Shown: in pieces, positions 27,867 to 36,807 of the stretch | Numbering within the stretch: position 1 is the first letter of the stretch | Layout of the letters: every line of letters starts with the position of its first letter | Source of the DNA: CACZQA01 sp050943615 | Lineage (GTDB): Bacteria > Actinomycetota > Coriobacteriia > Coriobacteriales > QAMH01 | Assembly: GCA_050943615.1 (NCBI GenBank) | Contig: JBMNPN010000003.1 | Location: 1 to 64,000, forward strand | Reading direction: 5' to 3' | Length of the DNA stretch: 64,000 nucleotides | Position numbers and translations under genes: made by a program | Notes under the pieces: model-generated | Seen by the model: the letters and a program-made list of their open reading frames with translations, nothing else | What the model was told of the DNA's origin: nothing | Databases searched by the model: none

Positions 27867-28490
27867 ATGCCGTCTGCCATATATATCGCTTATGCCGCTG
27901 CCGCGTTTGCAGGCGCCGCACTTGTCGCTCCCCAGCTTGCACGTCTGCTCCTTTCCCGACGCGAACAGCCCCTGTCCCCTATCAAGCCCCTCGCACGCCT
28001 TGCGCTTGCAGCCCTTTCAACTGCGGGCGCTTGCGGCATGCTCTGGGAACACGACGCTCTTGCAACCGCACTCCTACTCGCTGGCCTCATCATCATGGAA
28101 GCGCTCGTCATCTGCGATATACGCGCACGCATCTTGCCATGGGAGGGCTGCCTCATGCTTGGAGTCCTCGGCGTGCTCTTGCGCCTTCTCGATGGTGGCC
28201 TTCTCACCTCCATCGCCCTGGCAGCCCTCGTCTTTGCCGCGCTCTTCGGTTCGAGCGTCCTGGTCTCGCATGGGAAATCGCGTGCCCTCGGGTGGGGTGA
28301 CCTGCGGCTCATCCCCGCACTCGTGCTCATAGGCGGACCTGCGGGCACCATCTGCGGCGGACTTGCCTGCGCAGTTGCGGCATGCGCTCATGCGCTCGTC
28401 TGTCTTGTCGCACAAAGGGGCTCTGCATCAGATGCCTTCCCCCTCGGGCCGAGCCTGCTCGTCTGGTTCCTGGTCGTCGCGCTCTGCTGA
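27867..28490 (+). CDS. A24-family prepilin peptidase-like membrane protein
   Basis: A 207-residue polytopic aspartic protease relative. The two catalytic aspartates are visible in the motifs CDIRARILP and GWGDLRLIP (usually GxGDxK in prepilin peptidases; here Arg replaces Lys). There is no N-terminal methyltransferase domain, so it is the short (TadV/CpaA-like) form. No pilin, Tad or secretion genes are near, so the substrate is unknown. A GGGGAGG site lies 9 nt before the ATG at 27867. Confidence 0.8.
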   Translation: MPSAIYIAYAAAAFAGAALVAPQLARLLLSRREQPLSPIKPLARLALAALSTAGACGMLWEHDALATALLLAGLIIMEALVICDIRARILPWEGCLMLGVLGVLLRLLDGGLLTSIALAALVFAALFGSSVLVSHGKSRALGWGDLRLIPALVLIGGPAGTICGGLACAVAACAHALVCLVAQRGSASDAFPLGPSLLVWFLVVALC

Positions 28491-28495
28491 CGGCG

Positions 28496-30088
28496 CTACC
28501 TTTGTGAACGCGCTGCCATCAGGGCACGCGCTACGCGAATGCCGTCTATCGCCGCCGAGGTGATGCCACCCGCATAGCCGGCTCCCTCGCCGCAAGGATA
28601 GACGCCCGGCTGCCTTACGGCCATGAGCGTCTCGGGGTCGCGCAAGACGCGAACGGGAGAAGAGCTTCGCGCCTCGATTCCCGTGAGAACGGCACCGCTG
28701 GAGGCAAAACCTCGAATCTTGCGATTGAAGACCGGCAGCGCCTGGCGAAGCGCGCGCACTGCGTATGTGGGAAGGCAAACCGCAAGGTCGGTTTCGACCA
28801 CCCCGAGTGGATAGCTCGGCTCGACACGAGCGCCCGATACCGCGGCATCTGGGAGGAAATCCGCAAGCCGTTCTGCGGGCGCATGCCAATCGGACCCACC
28901 GGCAAGAAAGGCGGCATGTTCCCAGTGCCGCTGGAGCTCGACGCCCGAAAGGGGATCGTTCGCGTCGGGAAAATCTGCGGGCTGAACCGTGCACAGCAAG
29001 GCGGAATTGGCGTTCTTTCCGTCTCGTGCCTGACGAGACATGCCATTTACGCAGAGGCGCCCCTGTTCGCTCGAAGCCGCGATGACCTCTCCACCCGGGC
29101 ACATGCAGAAGCTGTAAACGGACCGCCCACCCTTGAGATGGCAGGAGAGCTTGTAGTCAGCAGCGCCGAGCGCGGGATGTCCGGCAGCGCTTCCGTACTG
29201 CGCCCGGTCAAGGTCGCATTGTCGGTGCTCGATGCGCGCGCCGATGGAAAACGGCTTTTGCTCGAGGGCAAAGCCGCGGGAGACGAGCAACGAGAAGGTA
29301 TCACGCGCAGAGTGCCCCGTCGCCAGTACCAGCTCGGAGCAGGGGATTCGTTCCTGGCCAGCTCCCTGACCTTGAACGATTGCCGCGGTAAGCTCACCGT
29401 CTGCGCCGAGCTCCAAGTCAACGAGCTTGGCCTTGAAGCGCACCTCGCCTCCACAGGCGATGATGCGCCTGCGCAGAGCCGCAACGACGCCGCCCAGCAC
29501 GTCAGTTCCAATGTGGGGCCTGGCCTGCCAGAGAATCTCGCGGGGAGCCCCCGCCGCGGCAAAGGTCTCGAGAACGTTACGCACCAGCGGTGTGTGCTTG
29601 CCGGTCGTGAGCTTGCCGTCACTGAACGTGCCAGCCCCGCCCTCGCCAAACTGCACGTTGCTCTCCGTATTCAATTTGCGCGTCTTTCGGTAGCGATCGA
29701 TATCTGCCGTCCGCTCCTCGACGCTGGCCCCACGTTCGATTACGAGCGGGGCAAGGCCAGCCTCGGCAAGCTCGAGTGCCGCGAAAAGACCAGCCGGCCC
29801 CGTGCCAACCACAACCGGGCGCTGGCCATGCGAGACGAGAGGCTCGGGAATCGGACGCTCGGAAAGGGGAACAATGGGATCGAGGCGCTCGTCCTCCTTC
29901 CCTACCAATGCCGTCGCGACAAAGTGGACGTTTCCCTTCTTGCGCGCATCGACCGAACGGCGCAGCAAATAGGCCCTCTCGACCCCGAGGAGGTCGGCAA
30001 GCAGCGCTGAAGAGCAGTCAGGACCCAGGTCTTGCTCGATGGCAAGGCCCTCATCTAGGCTCAATGAGATATTCGATCGCTTTTCCAT
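28496..30088 (-). CDS. FAD-dependent oxidoreductase, uncharacterised dehydrogenase family (COG2509)
   Basis: A 530-residue flavoprotein. A short N-terminal domain (to about 90) precedes the dinucleotide-binding motif VVVGTGPAGLFAALELAEAG; NVQFGEGGAGTFSDGKL and YSFCMCPGGEV are conserved family motifs, and the C-terminal CGEGAGYAGGITSAA binds FAD. Members are widespread in anaerobes and have no assigned reaction. The ATG at 30086-30088 (MEKRSN) is preferred; neither candidate has a strong ribosome site. It converges with the prepilin-peptidase-like gene, five bases apart, leaving no room for separate terminators. Confidence 0.85.
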   Translation of the reverse strand: MEKRSNISLSLDEGLAIEQDLGPDCSSALLADLLGVERAYLLRRSVDARKKGNVHFVATALVGKEDERLDPIVPLSERPIPEPLVSHGQRPVVVGTGPAGLFAALELAEAGLAPLVIERGASVEERTADIDRYRKTRKLNTESNVQFGEGGAGTFSDGKLTTGKHTPLVRNVLETFAAAGAPREILWQARPHIGTDVLGGVVAALRRRIIACGGEVRFKAKLVDLELGADGELTAAIVQGQGAGQERIPCSELVLATGHSARDTFSLLVSRGFALEQKPFSIGARIEHRQCDLDRAQYGSAAGHPALGAADYKLSCHLKGGRSVYSFCMCPGGEVIAASSEQGRLCVNGMSRQARDGKNANSALLCTVQPADFPDANDPLSGVELQRHWEHAAFLAGGSDWHAPAERLADFLPDAAVSGARVEPSYPLGVVETDLAVCLPTYAVRALRQALPVFNRKIRGFASSGAVLTGIEARSSSPVRVLRDPETLMAVRQPGVYPCGEGAGYAGGITSAAIDGIRVARALMAARSQR

Positions 30089-30139
30089 GGATACCGCCCG
30101 CCGCATATGACGCGAGCCGTGAACGAACCCCGCCGGCGT

Positions 30140-31420
30140 CTAGCGGCCCTTTTTCGCCTTGGCCTTGAGCTCTTCGGCAGACAGCTGCTTTTCTTCGAAG
30201 ACCTGTTCGCCGTCGAGTCCGAATGCGGAGTGCAACAGGCGCACCGCCTGCTCGGCCTTGTCCGCGGGGATGACGACGCTCGTGCGGATGTCGGAGGTGG
30301 AGATCATGGAGATGTTGATGCCGCCATCGGCAAGCGTACGAAACATCTGCGCCGCAACGCCGGAGTTGGCCTTCATGCCGGCACCGACGATGGAGACCTT
30401 CGCGATGTTCTCCGCGACGATGAGCTCGCGGGCGCCCAGCTCCTTGATGACCTTGTTGATGACTTCGGTCACGCGCTCGATGTCGGCCTTGGGACTCGTG
30501 AAGGAGATGTCGGTATGCCCGTTTTCCGAGAGGTTCTGGATGATCATGTCGACGCCGAGGTTGGCATCGGCCATCGCGCCGAACACCGTGGCGGCGACTC
30601 CCGCCGTGTCGGGCACGTCGCGAATCGTGAACTTTGCCTCGGAACGGTCGAAGGCGACGCCGCTGACAATAGCCTTTTCCATAGACGGATCAAACTCCTT
30701 TACGATGGTGCCGGGCTCGTCGGTGAACGCGGAGCGGCAATGGATGACCACGCCGTAGCTGCGCGCGAACTCGACACAGCGCTTGTGCAGGACCCCGGCG
30801 CCGCCCGCCGCCATCTCGAGCATCTCCTCGTATGAGATGACGTCGATTTTCTGCGCATGGGGAACTACGCGGGGGTCGGCCGTGAAGACACCGGCTACGT
30901 CGGTGAATATCTCGCAGACATCCGCATGGATGCCCGCTGCCACGGCAACGGCGGTCGTATCGGAGCCGCCACGGCCGAGCGTAGTTATATCGCCGGCGGA
31001 GTCGATTCCCTGAAAGCCCGCGACGATGACGATGGCATCGCGCGCAAGCGCCGACTGGATGCGGTCGGCATGTATTTCGCGAATGGAGGCACGTCCGTGA
31101 AGGCTGTCCGTGATGATACCGACCTGGCGCCCGCTCAGGCTGATAGCCGGCTCTCCAAGGCTTTCGACGGCCATGGCAAGAAGCGACATCGACATCGTCT
31201 CGCCCGTCGAGAGGAGCACGTCGAGCTCGCGGGGGTTCGGGTTATCGGAGACATCGGCGGCAAGATCGAGCAGATCATCGGTCGTCTTGCCCATCGCGGA
31301 CACGACGGCAACGACCTTGTCCCCAGCACGCTTGCGCCGGACGAGACGCCGGGCGACGTTCATGACGCGCTCGGGCGTCGCCACGGAGGTTCCACCGAAT
31401 TTTGCTACTATCGTTGACAT
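30140..31420 (-). CDS. lysC: Aspartate kinase
   Basis: A 426-residue aspartokinase committing aspartate to Lys/Thr/Met synthesis. The N-terminus TIVAKFGGTSVATPERV is the kinase signature; GRGGSDTTAVAVAA lies in the active site; two ACT domains (about 265-405) provide feedback control, typical of monofunctional, Lys- or Lys/Thr-sensitive enzymes. Aspartate-semialdehyde dehydrogenase, the next step, lies 25 kb away at 56.4 kb rather than adjacent. It is divergent from the fthC-like gene. Confidence 0.97.
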   Translation of the reverse strand: MSTIVAKFGGTSVATPERVMNVARRLVRRKRAGDKVVAVVSAMGKTTDDLLDLAADVSDNPNPRELDVLLSTGETMSMSLLAMAVESLGEPAISLSGRQVGIITDSLHGRASIREIHADRIQSALARDAIVIVAGFQGIDSAGDITTLGRGGSDTTAVAVAAGIHADVCEIFTDVAGVFTADPRVVPHAQKIDVISYEEMLEMAAGGAGVLHKRCVEFARSYGVVIHCRSAFTDEPGTIVKEFDPSMEKAIVSGVAFDRSEAKFTIRDVPDTAGVAATVFGAMADANLGVDMIIQNLSENGHTDISFTSPKADIERVTEVINKVIKELGARELIVAENIAKVSIVGAGMKANSGVAAQMFRTLADGGINISMISTSDIRTSVVIPADKAEQAVRLLHSAFGLDGEQVFEEKQLSAEELKAKAKKGR

Positions 31421-31550
31421 GTACCGTATGGTAGCAAAAGCACAGGTGGCATCGGCACAAAATCAGCCAAACGTGCGCAGACAGCGTCTCTGCAGCAAAA
31501 ACGTTTGAAGTATGGGCCGCATTCGCGCGCAAAGTGGTATCCTGCCCTCC

Positions 31551-32138
31551 ATGAATAGGGGAACAGAAAAAGACCAATTGCGCGCGCAGCTCAGGCAGAT
31601 CCGCAAGGGAATTCTGCAGCCCCGCCGTGCCGACCTCGAGAAGAGTCTGCAGGAACGGCTGCTCAACCTGCCTGCCGTCAAGCATGCGAAGACCTTCGGC
31701 GTCTACCATGCCGTGGGATCCGAGGCATCGATAGACGGCGCCATCAGGCACATTCGGGATTTCGACCAGCGCCCTACTATCGCTTATCCGCTCGTCATCT
31801 CCAAGACGATGATGAGCTTTGTCAAGTTCGCCAAGACGGACAACAAGACCGTGCTCGACTCTCCCACTGCCATCATCACCAACATCCCCCACGAACGCCT
31901 CGTGCCCGCCGATCAGCTCGACCTGATCTTGATTCCGGGAATCGGCTTCGATGCGCAGGGACACCGCTTGGGCCAGGGCGGCGGCTACTACGACCGCTTC
32001 CTGCCTCACATCCGCAGAGACTGCCTCACGATCGGCATCGCGTTCGACGAACAGGTCCTCGACTCCATACCGAACGATATCCACGATTGCCGCGTGGACT
32101 ACATCGTCACCCCCACGCGCCTGATCACCGCCCGATAA
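31551..32138 (+). CDS. 5-formyltetrahydrofolate cyclo-ligase
   Basis: A 195-residue folate enzyme making 5,10-methenyl-THF from 5-formyl-THF. The motif IPGIGFDAQGHRLGQGGGYYDRFL is diagnostic, and the N-terminal KDQLRAQLRQIRKGI matches the family. The ATG at 31551 has no visible ribosome site, and a TATCCT sequence lies 7 nt before it, so a leaderless or nearly leaderless message is possible. An ATG 13 codons upstream is an alternative. Confidence 0.93.
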   Translation: MNRGTEKDQLRAQLRQIRKGILQPRRADLEKSLQERLLNLPAVKHAKTFGVYHAVGSEASIDGAIRHIRDFDQRPTIAYPLVISKTMMSFVKFAKTDNKTVLDSPTAIITNIPHERLVPADQLDLILIPGIGFDAQGHRLGQGGGYYDRFLPHIRRDCLTIGIAFDEQVLDSIPNDIHDCRVDYIVTPTRLITAR

Positions 32139-32168
32139 AGAGCACCTGCCACCCCAAGGGCAGCTGCG

Positions 32169-32208
32169 AAAAAGAGAGACGCTGCACCGTAGATGGCGCA
32201 GCGCCTCT
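32169..32208 (-). terminator. Terminator after phenylacetate-CoA ligase gene
   Basis: A stem (GAGAGGCGCTGC.../GCAGCG.CTCTC) with a 10-nt loop is followed by CTTTTTC on the minus strand. It lies between the convergent cyclo-ligase and ligase genes. Confidence 0.8.
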
Positions 32209-32263
32209 CGTCAGCTGAAAGGACGCTCGCCGTCATCTACAGCGAGCAGCCTTCCCCGTTCAA

Positions 32264-33502
32264 TTAATCGTAACGCTCGTCGATGACGCGCTTGGTCTTC
32301 TTCTGACTGCGCGGGAGCAGGCCGATCTCGACGACCTTCACGAGCGGCGTGAACCCGATATGGCTCTTGACCTCAGCGGCGATGTCCTTTGCCAGCCCGA
32401 GGAAGTCCTGGGTGCCGTCGGTCTCCACGTAGATGCGCATCGTGTCGCGCCCTTCGAGGTGCGACAGGCGGATCTGGTACTCGCTCGAGAGCTGGGGGAA
32501 CAGGCCGAGCACCTCTTCGATCTGCTTGGGGAAGACGTTGACGCCGTGGATCTTCATCATATCGTCGCTTCTGCCCTGGATCTGGTCGATGCGGGTGAAC
32601 TTGCTGCCGCAGGAGCACTGCCCGGGGATGATTCGCGTGAGGTCGTGCGTGCGGAAGCGGATGAGCGGCGCGCCCTCTTTCCTGAGCGTGGTGTAGACGA
32701 GCTCGCCGAAGGTGCCGTCCGGGACGTTCTCGCCCGTTTCGGGATCGATGATCTCGACGTAATTGAAATCGTCCCAGTTGTGCATGCCGCTCTGCTCGCC
32801 GCACGAGATCGCCGTGCCCGGACCGTAGACCTCGGTCAGCCCGTAGATATCATAGAGCTCGATGCCGAGCAGGTCCTGGATGCGCTGGCGCATCTTGGGG
32901 CTCCAACGTTCCGACCCGATGATGCCCTTCCTGAGCTTGATCTTGTCCTTGAGACCGCGCTTCTCGATCTCCTCTGCAAGCAGCAGCGCGTAGCTCGAGG
33001 TCGCGCACAGCACCGTCGAGCCAAAGTCCTGCATCATCTGCAGCTGCTTTTCGGTATTGCCCGGCCCCATGGGAATGGCCATCGCGCCGAACTTCTCGCA
33101 GCCGAGCTGAAAGCCGATGCCCGCGGTCCACAGGCCGTAGCCCGGGGTAATCTGGACCCGGTCCTCCTTGGTGAGCCCCGCCATCTCGTAGCAGCGCGCG
33201 AACTGCGTTGCCCAGTCGTCGACGTCCTGCTTGGTGTAGGGGATCACGACCGGCGTGCCCGTCGTGCCCGAAGAGGAGTGGATGCGCACGACCTCGCTCG
33301 TCGGCACGCAGATCGGCCCGAGCGGGTAGGTGGCGCGCAGGTCGGCCTTGTCGGTGAAGGGGAGCTTTTGGAAATCCTCGGGCGTCTTGATGTCGTCGGG
33401 CGAGATGCCGGCGAATTTCTCCTGGTACATATTGCCGGGAAAGCTCATCACGCGCTCGAGCTGGCGCCTGATCTGCGCGAGCTGCTCATCGGTCATTTGC
33501 AT
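32264..33502 (-). CDS. paaK: Phenylacetate-CoA ligase family protein
   Basis: A 412-residue adenylate-forming enzyme. The AMP-binding motif HSSSGTTGTPVVIPYT, the YGLTEVYGPG motif and the C-terminal RSDDMMKIHGVNVFPKQIEE region are those of PaaK-type ligases. In gut anaerobes such genes activate phenylacetate or related aryl acids, including products of aromatic amino-acid breakdown. The neighbouring ECF transporter appears to be tryptophan-controlled, so an indole- or aryl-acetate substrate is possible but unproven. A TATAAT overlaps the upstream ecfT stop codon and may provide a promoter. Confidence 0.92.
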   Translation of the reverse strand: MQMTDEQLAQIRRQLERVMSFPGNMYQEKFAGISPDDIKTPEDFQKLPFTDKADLRATYPLGPICVPTSEVVRIHSSSGTTGTPVVIPYTKQDVDDWATQFARCYEMAGLTKEDRVQITPGYGLWTAGIGFQLGCEKFGAMAIPMGPGNTEKQLQMMQDFGSTVLCATSSYALLLAEEIEKRGLKDKIKLRKGIIGSERWSPKMRQRIQDLLGIELYDIYGLTEVYGPGTAISCGEQSGMHNWDDFNYVEIIDPETGENVPDGTFGELVYTTLRKEGAPLIRFRTHDLTRIIPGQCSCGSKFTRIDQIQGRSDDMMKIHGVNVFPKQIEEVLGLFPQLSSEYQIRLSHLEGRDTMRIYVETDGTQDFLGLAKDIAAEVKSHIGFTPLVKVVEIGLLPRSQKKTKRVIDERYD

Positions 33503-33562
33503 GGGAAAACACCTCTCCGAAAGTTGGGGACGAAAGGACCTTGCCGCTTTTCGTCGTGACGA

Positions 33563-34330
33563 TTATAAGGGCTGGAAGACCACCGCGAGCGCGCACAGCG
33601 CAACACAGGCGGCAACAGCCGCCGGATCGAGCGCCCTGAGCGGGTAGCGGCGATACGAGCTATGAGAACCGCGCAGGTCGAACCCGCGCAGCTCGGCTCC
33701 GATGGCGATGGCATCGGTCTTCTTGACCGAGCTCACGAGCAAAGGCACGCACAGCGATATGACAAGCGGAATCTTCTTGATGATGCCTCGGCCGTCGAAG
33801 TTCACGCCGCGCGCCTTCTGCGCCTCCATGATGCTTTTCATCTCCTCGGCGAAAAGCGGGATGAAACGCACTGCCGTCGTGAAGGCGAAGGCATACTTAT
33901 AGGGCAGGTGAAACGACGAGACGAGCTCGTTTGAAAGCGCGTTGAGCGGCGTCGTCATGAACGCGAGGCTCAAAGGAAGCACCATGCAGACAATCTTGAC
34001 GACGACCAGCACGCCGCTTTGAAGACCACCCACCGTGAGGGCGAGCGGACCGGCCTGGACGAGAACTGTGCCCTCCTGCACGAAGATGACCTGCAGGACC
34101 AGGGCTATCAGGGCAAGCGCCCCAAGTCCGAGCACAAGACGTGCGCTCTGACGGAACACGCCCGCCGAAGCCGAAAGGGCGAGCAGCACCACGATGACGC
34201 CGGTGACGAACAGGATGCTCGGGCTCATGGCGACGGCGATGCAGACGATGAGCGCGCACAGAAAGCTCGCCACGGGATTGAGCTTGTGCAGGGGGCTATC
34301 CCCCGGCACGTACGAAAAAACGGTATCCAT
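33563..34330 (-). CDS. ecfT: ECF transporter T component
   Basis: A 255-residue membrane scaffold linking the substrate-binding S protein to the two ATPases. The C-terminal coupling region contains MEAQKARGVNF and the second Ala-Arg-Gly-like ELRGFDLRG motif, as in EcfT. Its ATG overlaps the ecfA2 stop (ATGA). It is the last gene of the four-gene ECF operon behind the T-box. Confidence 0.92.
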   Translation of the reverse strand: MDTVFSYVPGDSPLHKLNPVASFLCALIVCIAVAMSPSILFVTGVIVVLLALSASAGVFRQSARLVLGLGALALIALVLQVIFVQEGTVLVQAGPLALTVGGLQSGVLVVVKIVCMVLPLSLAFMTTPLNALSNELVSSFHLPYKYAFAFTTAVRFIPLFAEEMKSIMEAQKARGVNFDGRGIIKKIPLVISLCVPLLVSSVKKTDAIAIGAELRGFDLRGSHSSYRRYPLRALDPAAVAACVALCALAVVFQPL

Positions 34331-35166
34331 CAGCTGATTCCTTTCATCTTCACGAGCGCGTCCGCCATCTCGTCTATCGTGAACAGGCCGGCAAGCGAGG
34401 GAAAATCCCGGCCGAGCTCTTGCGAGAGCGCGCAGATCTGAGGCGGCAACAACGAGGCCTGGGCGAGTAGGCCGGGCTGCGAGAAGACCTCGCGCGGCGT
34501 GCCCTGCACCAGCACATGGCCCTTTGCCAGGACGATCACGCGACTCGCGTACTGCAAGACGAGCTCCATGTCATGGCAGACCATGACGACGGTCGTGCCC
34601 GCCTCGTTCATGTGCCTGATGTGTTCCATCATCTCCTGACACTCGGCGTAATCGAAGCCCGTCGTGGGCTCGTCGAGCAAGAGGAGCTCGGGGTCAACGG
34701 CGATGAGCCCGGCAAGGGCAACGGCCTGGCGCTGCCCTTTGGCGAGCGTGAATGGGTCGACGTCGCCGTTGAGGTGCAGAAGCTCGAGGACTTCCTCGGT
34801 GCGAGATGCCACGCGCGCATCCTTCTTGCCATAGAGCGCCTTGAGCCCGAAGGCAACCTCCTCGCGCACCGTGTTCTGCGAGATCTGGCGGTCGGGGTTC
34901 TGGAACAGGAAGCCGACCTGGCGTGCAAGCTCGCTCGTGCGCGTCGTCTCGGTCGCGTGTCCGCAGGTCACGACTCCGCCTTGGTTCGGGGCGAGCAGAC
35001 CGTCTGCCAGGCGCAAAGTGGTCGACTTGCCCGTCCCGTTCGGACCGACGATGGCGACGAACTCGCCGCGGTTCACCGAAAAGCTCAGGTGCTCGAGCAC
35101 CGCCTGATCGCGGTAACCGAACGAGACGTCGCGAAACTCGAGGATGGCGTCTGCAGCGTTGCTCAC
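34330..35166 (-). CDS. ecfA2: ECF transporter ATPase (second)
   Basis: A 278-residue ABC ATPase. Walker A is GPNGTGKST, the Q-loop follows in FLFQNPDRQISQ, the signature appears as LAKGQRQAVALA and Walker B as LLLLDEPTTGFD. The start is GTG (35164-35166), overlapping the stop of the first ATPase by GTGA. The signature begins AKGQ rather than LSGGQ, a divergence of the kind seen in ECF ATPases. Confidence 0.93.
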   Translation of the reverse strand: MSNAADAILEFRDVSFGYRDQAVLEHLSFSVNRGEFVAIVGPNGTGKSTTLRLADGLLAPNQGGVVTCGHATETTRTSELARQVGFLFQNPDRQISQNTVREEVAFGLKALYGKKDARVASRTEEVLELLHLNGDVDPFTLAKGQRQAVALAGLIAVDPELLLLDEPTTGFDYAECQEMMEHIRHMNEAGTTVVMVCHDMELVLQYASRVIVLAKGHVLVQGTPREVFSQPGLLAQASLLPPQICALSQELGRDFPSLAGLFTIDEMADALVKMKGIS

Positions 35167-36008
35167 GCGATCGCCTCCCGGATAATTCGCGCCGCTTCGG
35201 GGACCGTGAGCGGCGTGCTCGAAAGGCGCATCCCTTCCCGAGCGAGCTCATCGGCGAGCAATGTCACCGGCGGACAGCAGATGCCGTGGTCGAGGAGGCC
35301 CTCGGCATGCGAGCAGACCTCGCGCGTCGGTCCTTCCGTGACGATCCTGCCCTTCTCCATCACGACGAGGCGCGAGGCGAACTCGGCCAGAAGCTGGGCT
35401 TTCTGCTCGATCACGATGACGGTCGCGCCCTGCTCGTTGAGTTCCTTGAGGAGCTCGAAAATCTGCCGGCTCGAGAACGGGTCGAGCTCGGCGGTCGGCT
35501 CGTCGAGCAGGAGGACCCGCGGGGCAAGCGCGAGCAGGGTGGCGATGGCGACCTTTTGCTTCTGGCCGCCGGAAAGCGTCGATATCTGGCGATGGCGCAG
35601 ATTAGAGATGCCGACCTGGTCGAGCGCCTGCTCGATGCGGGCGTTCGCCTCGTCTTCGGGAACACCGAAGTTCTCGAGCCCAAAGACGAGCTCGTCTTCC
35701 ACGATTGCCGCCACCATCGAGCCATCGATGTCCTGGCTCACCGTTCCGATCGTGCGCGCGATGTCGGTCAGCTCCTGGTCGAAGGTGTCCTTGCCTTCGA
35801 CTTTCACCGACCCGTAGTAATCGCCCTTGAAGTGGTGGGGAATCACGCCATTGATGCAGTGTCCCAGCGTGGTCTTTCCCGACCCGCTCTCCCCGCAGAT
35901 CCCGACGAAGTCCCCCGCCTGGATCTCGAGCGTCACGTCATCGAGCGCCTTGCCCGTGCCCCGCTCGTAGCCAAAGCTCAAGTGCTCGATCGAGATCATG
36001 TTGCTCAC
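35163..36008 (-). CDS. ecfA1: ECF transporter ATPase (first)
   Basis: A 281-residue ABC ATPase with Walker A GESGSGKTT, signature LSGGQKQKVAIA and Walker B VLLLDEPTAELD. The start is probably GTG at 36006-36008 with GGAG 5 nt upstream; an ATG three codons later is possible. It lies 39 nt after the S-component gene and overlaps the next ATPase. Confidence 0.93.
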   Translation of the reverse strand: MSNMISIEHLSFGYERGTGKALDDVTLEIQAGDFVGICGESGSGKTTLGHCINGVIPHHFKGDYYGSVKVEGKDTFDQELTDIARTIGTVSQDIDGSMVAAIVEDELVFGLENFGVPEDEANARIEQALDQVGISNLRHRQISTLSGGQKQKVAIATLLALAPRVLLLDEPTAELDPFSSRQIFELLKELNEQGATVIVIEQKAQLLAEFASRLVVMEKGRIVTEGPTREVCSHAEGLLDHGICCPPVTLLADELAREGMRLSSTPLTVPEAARIIREAIA

Positions 36009-36047
36009 CTGCTCTCCTGCCTTTCGCCTGCCTTACCGAATGCCGCG

Positions 36048-36620
36048 CTAGTCCTTGTGCAGGGCCTTCTTCAGCGGAACGAGCAGGATGGCGACGATGA
36101 TGGCGTTGAGCAGGGCGGTGATCACGACAATCGGGGCGTACTGCACGAGGCCGGCATAGACGTTCATGCTCTTGATGACGACGACGATGGCGGAGAACAG
36201 GCCGCCGGAGATGAAGGTCGCGACGAAGGTGCCGATGCTCGCAGCGGCCATACCGCCCTTGCCCTGCGCGGGGATGGCGGCGATGAGACCGATAACGATG
36301 CCGCCGGCGAGCTCGGAGGCGAAGTTCACGAACGGGGTTCCGCAGAGCAGCGGAATCTGGCAGACCGCGCCGGTGATAAGGCCGATTATGGCGCCGAACG
36401 CGGCACCCTGCGCATAGCTTTTCGGCTTGATGAGGAGCAGCGCCAGGCAGTATGCGGCGATGATGAAGTTCGGCTTGACGCCGCCTTGGAAGAGCACTCC
36501 GACAAAGAGCTTGAGCACGGCGCCCGCCGCGATGAGCACTGCCGCCAGAACGAGGTCGGTGACCTGCAGTCCGGACTTCTTCTCGACGTTCATTTCGCGC
36601 TTCTGTGCAATTTCAGCCAT
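36048..36620 (-). CDS. ECF transporter S component, probable tryptophan uptake
   Basis: A 190-residue membrane protein with about six helices, the substrate-binding subunit of an ECF transporter. The N-terminal LVLAAVLIAAGAVLKLFVGVLF and GAAFGAIIGLITGAVCQIP segments match S components. Substrate is assigned from regulation: the upstream T-box has specifier UGG and acceptor bulge UGGC, both fitting uncharged tRNA-Trp. TrpP-type transporters in other bacteria are likewise T-box or TRAP controlled. It has its own ATPases and T subunit in one operon, so it is a dedicated (group I) system. The ATG at 36618-36620 follows AAAGGAAAAGG. Confidence 0.85.
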   Translation of the reverse strand: MAEIAQKREMNVEKKSGLQVTDLVLAAVLIAAGAVLKLFVGVLFQGGVKPNFIIAAYCLALLLIKPKSYAQGAAFGAIIGLITGAVCQIPLLCGTPFVNFASELAGGIVIGLIAAIPAQGKGGMAAASIGTFVATFISGGLFSAIVVVIKSMNVYAGLVQYAPIVVITALLNAIIVAILLVPLKKALHKD

Positions 36621-36652
36621 GATCCTTTTCCTTTCTCAGCTGAACGCGAACT

Positions 36653-36767
36653 CGGGACCGTCCCGAACTCGCTCGCCCGTCTGCACCCTTTGGCGCATCC
36701 GGGCTTTCCCGGTAACCTCTGGGACCCCTTGTCCTAGAGGCTCGGGCGCATCTCCGCTTCTCAGCGG
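36653..36767 (-). other. Run of five short hairpins between T-box and transporter gene
   Basis: On the minus strand, after the T-box terminator, the leader carries in order CCGCT-GAGA-AGCGG (36754-36767), CCTCT.GGAC/GTCC.AGAGG (36716-36740), CCGGG-AAAG-CCCGG (36699-36712), TGCGCC/GGTGCA (36682-36697) and CGGGA-CGG-TCCCG (36653-36665). Such a dense series is not part of a normal T-box and remains unexplained. Confidence 0.55.
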
Positions 36768-36807
36768 TGGCACGCCCTTGTTGGGCTCGTGAGAAAAAGG
36801 ACCGGGC

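Noticed and set aside
36754..36800. A second T-box on the plus strand (GCGGTGGCACGCCC)
   Set aside because: Only the GGTGGCAC core matches; there is no specifier stem, terminator or downstream gene on that strand.
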